Below, piece by piece: positions 34,401 to 41,138 of a stretch of DNA of 64,000 nucleotides. Made by a program: the position numbers and the translations under genes. Position 1 is the first letter of the stretch. Every line of letters begins with the position of its first letter. The notes beneath the pieces are model-generated. The model saw nothing but the letters and a program-made list of their open reading frames with translations, did no database searches and was not told where the DNA came from. Source of the stretch: Bog-756 sp963710495 (lineage in GTDB: Bacteria > Actinomycetota > Acidimicrobiia > Acidimicrobiales > RAAP-2); contig CAVQAI010000012.1 of NCBI GenBank assembly GCA_963710495.1, positions 310,001 to 374,000 on the forward strand. The letters are read 5' to 3'.

Positions 34401-34782
34401 CGCGTTCGAATGCGCAGATCCCGCCCACGCCGCCGCCCTGTTCAAGCAGCTGGAACCTTGGGCAGACCAACTGCCGGCCACCGGTGGATCGGCTCTTGGC
34501 CCGGTCAGCCACTATCTCGGCGGGTTGACCACGGTGCTGGGTCGCTATGACGAAGCGGACGCCTACTTCGCCCGGTCCGCCGCGATGTGCGATCGGATGG
34601 GTGCAAGGTTCTTTGCCGCTCGAACGGATCTACTGTGGGCCCGGATGCTCCTCCAACGGGACGCCCCGGACGACGTGGAGAAAGCCCGAGCGCTGCTGAC
34701 GAGCGCCCACGAGGTCGCGGCCGGACAATCGTACGGGGTCGTCGAGCGCCGAGCGGCAGCCTCGCTGATGGAGTTGGGTTGA
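31468..34782 (+). CDS. Class III nucleotide cyclase-AAA ATPase-TPR signalling protein
   Basis: About 1104 residues. Residues 1-175 form a class III adenylate/guanylate cyclase domain with metal Asp in LLFTDIVGST and in KKLGDGLMAVF, and RVGLSGGEV; the transition-state Asn of true cyclases is replaced in DPVIEAARL, as in many relatives of this fusion. Next comes an AAA_16/STAND ATPase with Walker A GEAGQGKTTL (near 228) and Walker B LLVFDDLQWAD (near 346). From about residue 600 to the end the protein is made of TPR-like helices. No LuxR helix-turn-helix is present at the C-terminus. ATG 31468 with AGAAGGAG-like sequence before it is the start. It probably links a ligand or partner to signalling by cAMP; the substrate is not proven. 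Confidence 0.85.
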   Translation: MMTAENVALLFTDIVGSTELSQRLTPELADQVRRDHFAILRNALSETGGTEVKKLGDGLMAVFSSASAALDCGVAMQQAVELGNRGLDHAIQLRVGLSGGEVAHEEDDYFGDPVIEAARLCAACDPGQILASEVVPMMAGRRSRLLDVRPLGGLQLKGFGYPVPTVEILWAPVETVEPAIPLPSRLGTRNLVNVNVVGREPELSLLADAAKRVSACEGREVVLVSGEAGQGKTTLVAEAARSAIGNGACVLFGHCEEELATPYQLFVEAFAHYAGHADEDRLRGLVELHGSEWGRLVPTLAERIPDLPPSKATDPDSERYLLFAAAAGLLTDISQDHPVLLVFDDLQWADSGSLALLRHVTATEHPMRVLVLGTFRDSELPQSPELRDTLGLLWRHQGVSRVELGGLDRSGVLALMEGVAGHPLDAIGVGLAEAVFRETDGNPFFVTEVLRHLRDIGAIHQDVAGRWVASGTLDKMALPASVRDVIGGRVVRLGPDAERVLSTAAIIGRDFDLDVLGRATRIPTDALLDILDSAAASSLVSEADDAPGRYSFGHALFQHTLYENLRPARRARLHEVVAMALEDFCGDRPGTRVGELARHWINAPAGNLAKAVRYSHEAADAALRSLAPEAALRNYATALELCAGDGDADPVLLLDLAIGLGTAQRQTGDPSFRSTLLDAARRAASLGDVDRLVAACLANDRGLYSAVGATDGEKVEALELALGLLPPAHPDRALVLATLCSELAHGSTLDRRRALAEAAIDIAEASGDDVVVVKVLNHLHLPLQVPSMLEWTEARATEGLVRAERIGDPVLTFWAAQWRAESAARTGDLDEMDRCIAIHGAMAEQLNQPVFAWGHAFVRSLRAQIAGDTDVAEQHASEALDIGTKGGQPDASTIFGGQYNIISGQRGTQSELVPLIEKLAAETPDIPRAFFLSVMAKAHVEGDRRDRAADLLEEFAAGGYELPLDQLWLTGMVDFAEAAFECADPAHAAALFKQLEPWADQLPATGGSALGPVSHYLGGLTTVLGRYDEADAYFARSAAMCDRMGARFFAARTDLLWARMLLQRDAPDDVEKARALLTSAHEVAAGQSYGVVERRAAASLMELG

Positions 34783-34879
34783 CCGGGATGCGCCTTCACC
34801 GTCATCGGTCACATCGGGTCACGTACCTCGATGCGCTGCTGATCCGACCAATACGGCTCGCTCGCAACGAGGACGTCTC

Positions 34880-35629
34880 GTGAAGGGCGCACCAGTCCTG
34901 CGGACGGGCGTCGTGTTCGTCGGGCTGGCGGTCGGTGCGATCGTGGCCATGGTGCTGGGCTTCAGGGGTCCGGTGGCGTGGGCGTCCACCGGCACGGTAC
35001 GGGTCCTCGACGGTTGCACGGTCGGGACCGGCGCCCCACCCTCCGGCCAAGCGTGCAACTTGCGGAATGCACAGCTGGCCAAGGTCAACCTCGCCGGTGT
35101 CGATCTGGCCGGAGCCGACCTCACGAACGCCGACCTCGCGGGTGCCAACCTGACCGGCACCAACTTCGTGGGCACTGACATGAGCCGGGCCAACATGGCC
35201 GGAGCCGACCTCACCGGCGCCATCTTCACCGGCGCCAACCTCACGAATGCCGATCTCGCCGGCGCCGTGGCGAACGACGTGACCATCGACAACGTGACCT
35301 GGAGTGACACCATCTGTCCGGACTTCTCCGACAGCACGGGTGATGGTGGTAGCTGCAACACTGCCCCCACCGCAGCCCCCAGCACCCCGGTCGAGCCGGG
35401 TCCCGTCCCCGGATCGGGGAGCCTCGACGGTTCCACCCTGTCGACGCCCTACGACACCGGACAGGCGACCAACCTGACCGGTTCGGTCGTCGGCGGAGGG
35501 GCGGCATTGGCGTTTACCGGGTTCCCGACCGCAGGGGTCGCGGTCCTCGGAGCGGCTCTGGTTGCGCTGGGCCTGTTCCTCTTGTTCCTACCCGCACCCG
35601 TGAGGCGCAAGGCCGATCGCACGGTCTGA
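34880..35629 (+). CDS. Pentapeptide-repeat protein with sortase-type anchor
   Basis: About 249 residues. A signal segment (VLRTGVVFVGLAVGAIVAMV) is followed by a short Cys-containing region, about 14 pentapeptide repeats of the A(D/N)LxG type (LAGVDLAGADLTNADLAG) forming a right-handed beta-helix, then a Pro/Thr-rich spacer. The C-terminus has LAFTG followed by a hydrophobic helix (AVLGAALVALGLFLLFL) and RRK, a class-E-like sortase signal. So the protein should be attached to the cell wall and display the beta-helix. No sortase gene lies in the window. GTG 34880 is used. The gene follows the cyclase by about 100 bases, but co-transcription is uncertain. Confidence 0.8.
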   Translation: MKGAPVLRTGVVFVGLAVGAIVAMVLGFRGPVAWASTGTVRVLDGCTVGTGAPPSGQACNLRNAQLAKVNLAGVDLAGADLTNADLAGANLTGTNFVGTDMSRANMAGADLTGAIFTGANLTNADLAGAVANDVTIDNVTWSDTICPDFSDSTGDGGSCNTAPTAAPSTPVEPGPVPGSGSLDGSTLSTPYDTGQATNLTGSVVGGGAALAFTGFPTAGVAVLGAALVALGLFLLFLPAPVRRKADRTV

Positions 35630-35790
35630 GCTGCAGGCCCGGGGCGGCTGATGGAGACCGGACTCAGCGTGAACGACTGCGGGACACAGCGGCCAGCCGT
35701 CTCGAGGTCCCGCTCCTCGCCGATCGACAGGTTTCGCGGGATGGCAGCAGCCGGGCTCGGATCGGGACGATCCTTCGGCCGGGGCGAGCG

Positions 35791-36603
35791 TCAGCGGCCT
35801 CTGAAGCCCTCGGTGATGGCCCCGACCAGCGCCCCTCCGGCGATGCCGAGCAAGGTTCCGGCTATGAACACCAGGTTGCTGTTCCGATCCTGAACGGCCA
35901 GGTCAACTCCTGTGTTCAGTGTCTGGGGCACGGTACTCTGGAGATCGCCGGCCGACGAGTACACGAAGTGGGCGAGACCGTTCACGACGACGGGTATCTT
36001 CCCCTCCCTCCAGGTGTAGTTCTCTCCTCCCTGCACCTGTTCGCTGTAGTTCACGGGCACTGACGTGTATTGCAGTGAATGCTGCTGCGCTTGTTCTTCC
36101 TGCACCGAGATGGGAGGGAGAAGCGTGGCGATGTACTCCGAATTCTGGACCAAGTTCGGCCCGACATCGGGCGCGACGACGTTCAGTTGCACCTCGTAAC
36201 GGGCTATGGGAGCCGCCGAACCTGCATCGACCCACCGCGTCGGGAAGGTGAAGACAGCATCTTTGAACCCCGGTTGCGGATCGGGCGTACATACCAGAGC
36301 ATTCCGGGGACAACCGCGGCCCGAACCCCACGCGCCCGAGGGGACCACCACGACAAGGTGTCCGTCCTCTGGCACCAGATTGCTTTCGCTACGCAGGGAA
36401 ACCTGCAGTGCGACTCCGTTGCCGGTCGAATTGGGCGCCTCGATGACATCGACCGCCGTCAGCGGGGTGGTCCCCCCCACGATCTCAATCCCTTGGAGCG
36501 CGCCCTGCACGGTGACCGAGGTGCTCTTGGGATAGACCACATAGGCGGCGACACCGGCTGCGACGGTCACCAGCGAGAGCACCACAGCGGTCCTGCTCAA
36601 CAC
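35791..36603 (-). CDS. Hypothetical membrane-anchored protein
   Basis: About 270 residues from ATG 36603. One hydrophobic helix at the start (RTAVVLSLVTVAAGVAAYVV) and one near the end (NLVFIAGTLLGIAGGALVGA) enclose a beta-rich, extracytoplasmic region with two cysteines (GRGCPRNALVCTPD) likely to form a disulfide. The tail is short and basic (TEGFRGR). The layout suggests a surface-exposed domain held by both ends. I do not recognise a family and no neighbour gives a hint. It converges with the pentapeptide-repeat gene. Confidence 0.65.
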   Translation of the reverse strand: MLSRTAVVLSLVTVAAGVAAYVVYPKSTSVTVQGALQGIEIVGGTTPLTAVDVIEAPNSTGNGVALQVSLRSESNLVPEDGHLVVVVPSGAWGSGRGCPRNALVCTPDPQPGFKDAVFTFPTRWVDAGSAAPIARYEVQLNVVAPDVGPNLVQNSEYIATLLPPISVQEEQAQQHSLQYTSVPVNYSEQVQGGENYTWREGKIPVVVNGLAHFVYSSAGDLQSTVPQTLNTGVDLAVQDRNSNLVFIAGTLLGIAGGALVGAITEGFRGR

Positions 36604-36946
36604 GACGGTTTCCGGCGGCGCGCCATTGGGCTCGTCACGCTGCTCGATTCTCCGACAGCGCTACCACCGTCATGCGCGCTCCCCTTTTGGCTCCCGCTCG
36701 CCGCGAGCGAATCGCGTCGATCTCGAAGGAGGGGAGTCTAGGTGCCCTCGTGCGGCTCCACCGCTTGGGCGGAACCCGACGGCCGGATGGCGGTTCGGCC
36801 AGTCACCTCGCGGTACTCGGACGTGCCAAGGCCCCACGAAGGTACAGAGGCGCGGACTCCAGTTGGGAGAACTCCGGCCCCACTCCGGCCCCATCGGGCA
36901 CTGCTCACTACACTGGTCGAAGCCCAGGCGGACGGAGGAAAAGCTC
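36604..36946. other. Intergenic stretch with divergent promoters, no supported gene
   Basis: It separates the minus-strand membrane protein from the cyclic-nucleotide-binding protein. Long frames crossing it are arginine-rich shadows. At its end GGAGGAAAAGCTC gives a near-ideal ribosome-binding site for GTG 36947, which fixes the start of that gene. No repeat or hairpin stands out. Confidence 0.5.
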
Positions 36947-37378
36947 GTGCCACGGTCCATCCCGAAGGAAATACTGGACGCGGTTCGTGCCATTCCGCTC
37001 TTCTCGACGTGCAACACCAAGGAATTGCGAGAGATCGCCAGCCTGGGTACCCGGGTATCGGTCCCAGCTGGAAAGACAATCACTGCCGAAGGAGCACCAG
37101 GACGGGAGCTGCTCGTCGTCCTCGACGGTCGGGCAACCTGTCGTGTCAAGGGCAAGAAAGTGGCGCATTTTGGTGCGGGCGAGTTTTTCGGTGAGATGTC
37201 TCTTCTCGACAAGGGCCCCCGGAGTGCCACGGTGATCGCGGATTCGGACATGGGACTTCTGGTATTCGACAGCCAAGAGTTCCGCAGCTTGATGCAGACG
37301 TCCCCCGGAGTCGCGTGGAAGGTCATGGTGGCGATGGCCGGGCGACTCCGGGACGCGGACAGCTCTCTCAGGAATTGA
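36947..37378 (+). CDS. Cyclic-nucleotide-binding domain protein
   Basis: About 143 residues, a single CAP/Crp-type cyclic-nucleotide-binding fold: AIPLFSTCNTKELREIASLG, then TITAEGAPGRELLVVLDG, and the phosphate-binding cassette with GEFFGEMSLLDKGPRSATVI, in which GEMSLL and the Arg-Ser-Ala follow the cAMP-binding pattern. No DNA-binding domain follows, so it is not a Crp-type regulator; it may act as a stand-alone binding protein or regulatory subunit. GTG 36947 has an ideal GGAGGA before it. A class III cyclase-like protein is coded about 2 kb upstream, so a link through cAMP is possible, though not shown by operon structure. Confidence 0.85.
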   Translation: MPRSIPKEILDAVRAIPLFSTCNTKELREIASLGTRVSVPAGKTITAEGAPGRELLVVLDGRATCRVKGKKVAHFGAGEFFGEMSLLDKGPRSATVIADSDMGLLVFDSQEFRSLMQTSPGVAWKVMVAMAGRLRDADSSLRN

Positions 37379-37603
37379 GAGCATTGGCGAGATGAACGAG
37401 CGGCCTTTCGGGGATGCCGCCATTGTCACTGGATGGAGTGGCCGACAGATCCAGAACGTCGTCATTCCTGGCGACTGGGGCACCCAAGCCGGCAAGTACC
37501 GGCGCTTCCGGGCACCGTCCGTTCTGTGGGCTTCGAACTGACAATTGATTTCATTGGTGCACGGTGCGATGCTCGTGGGGGCGACATTCGATCGGAGGCG
37601 GAA

Positions 37604-37915
37604 ATGGCAAAGTACTTGTTGACCTGGAAGACGCGAGCAAGCGGTTCTGCCAAACAGAATCACGAAGATGGAAAGTCGATCCTGGACACCTTTGCCAAGT
37701 GGCAGCCGCCGGACGATCAGAAGTGGCTGCAGTTTCTGGCTCGGGTGGACGGCAATGGGGGCTGTGCCGTCATCGAGACCGATAACCAGGCGGGCCTCAT
37801 GGACGGCACGTCCAAATTCACGACTTGGCTCGAGTTCGACCTCGTCCCGGTGGTGGACATTATGGAGGGCGTGACGGAATTGGCTGCAGGGGCTGCGTTT
37901 CGCGAGTCAATCTGA
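37604..37915 (+). CDS. DUF3303-like small protein
   Basis: About 103 residues starting at ATG 37604 with GGAGGCGG just upstream. The sequence MAKYLLTWKTRASGSAKQNH, then FAKWQPPDDQKWLQFLARVD and FTTWLEFDLVPVVDIMEGV, fits the DUF3303 family of ferredoxin-like fold proteins of unknown function that resemble small dimeric alpha-beta barrel proteins. No signal peptide or membrane segment is present. It lies upstream of a TetR-like regulator on the same strand, 151 bases apart, which leaves co-transcription open. Its A+T content is higher than that of its neighbours, which may hint at a different origin. Confidence 0.7.
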   Translation: MAKYLLTWKTRASGSAKQNHEDGKSILDTFAKWQPPDDQKWLQFLARVDGNGGCAVIETDNQAGLMDGTSKFTTWLEFDLVPVVDIMEGVTELAAGAAFRESI

Positions 37916-38066
37916 GCGGTGGATGGATGAGGGACGGGCCAAGACTCGAGCGGACCTCGAGCTGACTGTGAAGCTCCAAATGTCCTTTTGGACGTGAATT
38001 GGCGAGAGTGATGAAGCCAAAAAGGCGGCGCCGGCGGGCCGTCCGTCGAGGCAGAGGACGCTCAGC

Positions 38067-38900
38067 GTGCACCCGAAACGCCGGCGACCGGTGACAAACC
38101 GCCGTCCGCCGGTGCGCAGAGACGACACTCGCACCATGTTCATCGAGGCCGGCCGGGCCATTCTGCGTGAAGGAGGACTGGGCACTGGAGGCGACGTGCT
38201 CACTTTCAAGAAGGTGTGTCAACGAGTCGAGTCTGACTTTGGCATTCGGTTCACCAACGCCTCCATCATCGGACGGATCTGGAAAAACCAATTCGAATAT
38301 CAAACGGACGTACTGGCGACGATTGCCGCCGACGACAGCAATGTCGAGGTTCAAGCAACACTGGATCTGATCGCGCCCCTTGTTGCCAGTCTGGACACCG
38401 CGTCCGAGGAAGCGCGAAGGTGGTCGCTCCAAGAGTTGTGCCGAGTCGCAAGCGCCGTGCACATGACAACGCTCCGGCAATCGACGGACTGGTCGCTCTG
38501 GATCGGAATCTGGGCCGTCACGGCTGTGGGATCCGCACCCGAGCGTCGGCGACGCGTTGATGAGGCACTGCGAGCTTCATACGCGGATGTCACCGAGCAG
38601 ATGGAGGGAATCTACGCGGCACTCGTCGGGATGTTGGGCTACCGAGTGCGCGACGGCGTCACCACCCGCCAGTTCGCCATTGCGGCGGCCGCGCTTGCCG
38701 AAGGCTGTGTGTTGCGGGACCGAGTCGACGCTGTGCAGATGAGTGGCATCCGGCGCCCCACAGGTCGTGATGGGGAGGAGCAGGAGTGGACACTGTTGGG
38801 TCTGGCGTTCGACGCCCTCACCAGACAGTTCTACGAGCTCGACCCCGAGTGGAACCATCCCGTGGACCCGGAACCGTCAGCACTGGAACGAAGGCCCTGA
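38067..38900 (+). CDS. TetR-like transcriptional regulator (paralogue B)
   Basis: About 277 residues from GTG 38067, with GAGG about ten bases upstream. It matches the protein at 27017-27829 along its length: MFIEAGRAILREGGLGTGGD, then LTFKKVCQRVESDFGIRFTN, IIGRIWKNQFEYQTDVLATI, LQELCRVASAV and EEQEWTLLGLAFDALTRQFY all have counterparts there. The N-terminal block is a TetR-like helix-turn-helix with an insert, and the rest is a helical ligand or dimer domain. The two genes are not adjacent and stand on opposite strands, so a direct tandem copy is ruled out. The target genes are unknown; the DUF3303-like gene upstream is a candidate. Confidence 0.7.
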   Translation: MHPKRRRPVTNRRPPVRRDDTRTMFIEAGRAILREGGLGTGGDVLTFKKVCQRVESDFGIRFTNASIIGRIWKNQFEYQTDVLATIAADDSNVEVQATLDLIAPLVASLDTASEEARRWSLQELCRVASAVHMTTLRQSTDWSLWIGIWAVTAVGSAPERRRRVDEALRASYADVTEQMEGIYAALVGMLGYRVRDGVTTRQFAIAAAALAEGCVLRDRVDAVQMSGIRRPTGRDGEEQEWTLLGLAFDALTRQFYELDPEWNHPVDPEPSALERRP

Positions 38901-39101
38901 CCCGGCTCGACCCGACGATGTTCAGGCTGCGCTCCACCCGGGGAACGGCTCAACCGGCGGAGGCGCCGGAGCCCGTCCGAATCACTGGTCGGATTGCCGA
39001 ACGATGTCAGAGCGCAAATCGTTACCGGAGGGTGGCCGAGCGAGGCCGTACCCATCCACGATCGGTGGCGCACTTCCGGTCGAGATGATCAGGCATGCAA
39101 G

Positions 39102-39143
39102 CGGCCCTGGTACTTCCCGTCCTTCTCGGAAGTACCAGGGCCG
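39102..39143. repeat. Perfect 16-bp inverted repeat with 10-base loop
   Basis: CGGCCCTGGTACTTCC at 39102-39117 is the exact reverse complement of 39128-39143, around the loop CGTCCTTCTC. The stem has ten G/C pairs. It lies 200 bases after the TetR-like gene and about 380 bases past the end of the convergent oxidoreductase. There is no T-tract, so classical intrinsic termination is doubtful. A bidirectional transcription barrier, REP-like element or binding site are options. Confidence 0.85.
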
Positions 39144-39381
39144 TTCGCCAGGCTCCGCCGCCTCGTTCATCTTCGTACACGGCGGCCCGGATTGCAATCC
39201 GTAGTTGCATCGATGGACTCGAACGCCAATCAGTGCAGGTCGGACAGGCCAATCGTCCGATGCTGAATCGGTTTCCCATCACCTTCGCGCTGTGCTCTAA
39301 TGGAATTTGCTTCCGGCCACCGCCGGCCGGTTAAGCAGTAGAGCGGTGTTCGGGTTCCGCCGCCCGATCGCTCGTGCCGGG

Positions 39382-39399
39382 GGCGCCCTTCGGGGCGCC
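39382..39399. terminator. Candidate terminator hairpin with UUCG tetraloop
   Basis: GGCGCCC and GGGCGCC form a 7-bp all-G/C stem around TTCG, the most stable RNA tetraloop. It is downstream of the minus-strand luciferase-like gene (about 125 bases past its stop). No T-run follows, as is common in high-GC actinobacteria. Confidence 0.4.
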
Positions 39400-39524
39400 T
39401 CCAGCGCGTCCAGCCGACGTGCGTTGGCGTCGGACGTGAACTTCGAGTGCTCATCCGTCCGGAAGACCGACGTCAACCGAGGGCACGGCGATGGCCATGT
39501 TGACCCTGACGTTGTCGGAGCGCC

Positions 39525-40433
39525 TCAAGAGCTGAACGCAGGCCGGACCTCTTGGGAGAATCGTTCGAGATCTCGTACCTCCGTCGACCCGAATCGCAAG
39601 GTGACATGGTCGACCCCTGCCGCCTCCAGCAGACGGAAGTCGGAGACAAGTTGGTCCGGCAAGCCGACGAATCGCGGCCGGCCGTCGTCGTCGACCCATG
39701 GCGGAGGTGCATAGCGGAACTCGGATCCTTCGGCCGCACGAGGTGCCGGCGGTGGCCACGACGTTTGAGCGCGGGTGAGCAATCGGGTGGCTCCGCAGCT
39801 GTAGGAGAAGGTGAAGGTTCCGGCCAGGCCCGCGGTCGCCCGCATGTCCAGGATGCGTCGACGGGCCTCGGCATACGTGCCGTCGGGCATCCATAGGGGG
39901 TGCCAGCCGTCGCCGAGCGTGGCGGCGCGGCGCTGGGCGGCCAGGGCGTTGCCGCCGACCCAGAGCGGTATCCGGTTCGGAGACGACACCACCGAGTAGC
40001 CCTCGGGGGTTGAGCGCTGGGCCCGGAGGAAGTCATCGGTCACGTCGGCCCGACGCGCATAGGGAGCCGTCCCGAGCACTTCGAACTCCCCGCTCAGGTA
40101 GCCGATGCCCACCCCGAGAATCAGGCGGTCACCGGCCAATCGACCCAGTGTCCCGGTCATGGCGGCAACAAGGAGTGGGTGCCGGTATGGGGCGACCAAC
40201 ACGTCTGTGCCCATGCGCAGGCGTTTGGTGAGGCCGAGGCCCCACGCGCAGGTCGCCAATGGTTCGAGAAACGGCGGGGCGAGATTCACGTCGGCGGCGT
40301 AGTCGGGCACGGCGATGTGGTCGGGGAACCAGGCCGAATCGAAGCCCAGCTCGTCCCCGGCCACCAGAAGGTCCCGAACCTCCGGACCGTCGGCGTGGGT
40401 CCCATAGGCCGGGACGGCAAACCCGAACCTCAT
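39525..40433 (-). CDS. Luciferase-like, probably F420-dependent oxidoreductase
   Basis: About 302 residues of a TIM-barrel LLM-class enzyme: FGFAVPAYG, then GFDSAWFPDHIAVPDY, LRMGTDVLVAPYRHPLLVAA, and ILGVGIGYLSGEFEVLG, which is the conserved block around strand five. The C-terminal part has SPNRIPLWVGGNALAAQRRA and LGDGWHP. Actinobacterial members of this branch mostly use coenzyme F420 as hydride donor or acceptor; the cofactor is inferred from the group. ATG 40433 overlaps the stop of an upstream SnoaL-like gene by four bases, so both are translated together and may act in the same, unknown pathway on a small hydrophobic compound. Confidence 0.85.
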   Translation of the reverse strand: MRFGFAVPAYGTHADGPEVRDLLVAGDELGFDSAWFPDHIAVPDYAADVNLAPPFLEPLATCAWGLGLTKRLRMGTDVLVAPYRHPLLVAAMTGTLGRLAGDRLILGVGIGYLSGEFEVLGTAPYARRADVTDDFLRAQRSTPEGYSVVSSPNRIPLWVGGNALAAQRRAATLGDGWHPLWMPDGTYAEARRRILDMRATAGLAGTFTFSYSCGATRLLTRAQTSWPPPAPRAAEGSEFRYAPPPWVDDDGRPRFVGLPDQLVSDFRLLEAAGVDHVTLRFGSTEVRDLERFSQEVRPAFSS

Positions 40434-40855
40434 CCGAAGTGCTTCCTCTGGTCCCCGGCAAGGTCGACAACGATGAGGCGATCGGCGAAGCGCCAGGTGC
40501 CGCTCACCCGTTCGAAGCGATCTGCGTACCGCCCCGAGAGGATGGTTTGGATCGGCTCGCCCGGCACGATGCCGTGCAGCACGGTGAAATAGCAGTCGGA
40601 TCTGGCTCTGTCCGCTCCCGGCTGCATGTCGATGCTCAGGTTGGTGATGAGGTGCTTGGTGCGCGGGCTGCCGTCGTACAGGTGCACCCGGTCGTAGACA
40701 GCCCGTACCTGGCCCGTGCCCTGGAGTACGGCCCGTGTCGAATCCGAGCGCCAGGTGGCGTGCTCGAAGAGAGCGGCCACGCCGTCGAGGTCCCCGGCGT
40801 CGAGCCGCCCGGCGTAGGCGTGGATGAGGGCTGTGATCTGATCATGGTCCGTCAT
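40430..40855 (-). CDS. SnoaL-like NTF2-fold protein
   Basis: About 141 residues. It has the alpha-plus-beta cone fold of SnoaL/NTF2-like proteins: DHDQITALIHAYAGRLDAGD, then GVAALFEHATW, TGQVRAVYDRVH and a beta-rich end (GRYADRFERVSGTWRFADR). Members act as small isomerases, hydrolases or binding proteins for cyclic and polyketide-like compounds. The last part holds Asp and His residues that could form an active site. ATG 40855 is used; GTG 40867 four codons upstream is possible and has no better ribosome-binding site. It shares a unit with the luciferase-like enzyme through an ATGA overlap. Confidence 0.78.
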   Translation of the reverse strand: MTDHDQITALIHAYAGRLDAGDLDGVAALFEHATWRSDSTRAVLQGTGQVRAVYDRVHLYDGSPRTKHLITNLSIDMQPGADRARSDCYFTVLHGIVPGEPIQTILSGRYADRFERVSGTWRFADRLIVVDLAGDQRKHFG

Positions 40856-41138
40856 GTTCGTGTCCACGACCGCATGGGTAGCAGAGATCAGCGGGTCTGC
40901 GCCCGCTCAGCCGCTCTGTTGCTGTCGGGCGCACTCCCGACGACGGAGAACCCGACGAGGGCGAGCTGCTGACTTGGCGGTTGTCATCGACTGGCGGGCA
41001 TCCGGCAAACACGACCGGTCTCCGGACGCCGACGCCCCCGTGAGGCGTTCTCGCAGCACTCGCCTTCGGACGCCCCGATTGTCATCCGGACAGCCCCCCG
41101 GTCGGGTTCTCGACGCCCGCGCCGGACATGGCCGCGGG

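Larger units (their letters stand above)
38901..39524. other. Intergenic stretch with two strong hairpins, no supported gene
   Basis: It lies between two convergent genes. Frames across it owe their length to the inverted repeat at 39102-39143 and show no family motif. The region holds that repeat and a short UUCG hairpin at 39382-39399; both may act as terminators or be parts of a non-coding element. The central part around 39280-39310 is AT-richer than the rest. Confidence 0.45.

Noticed and set aside
38994..39266. Overlapping small frames on both strands around the inverted repeat
   Set aside because: Their similarity to each other comes from the 16-bp inverted repeat, not from shared ancestry of proteins.
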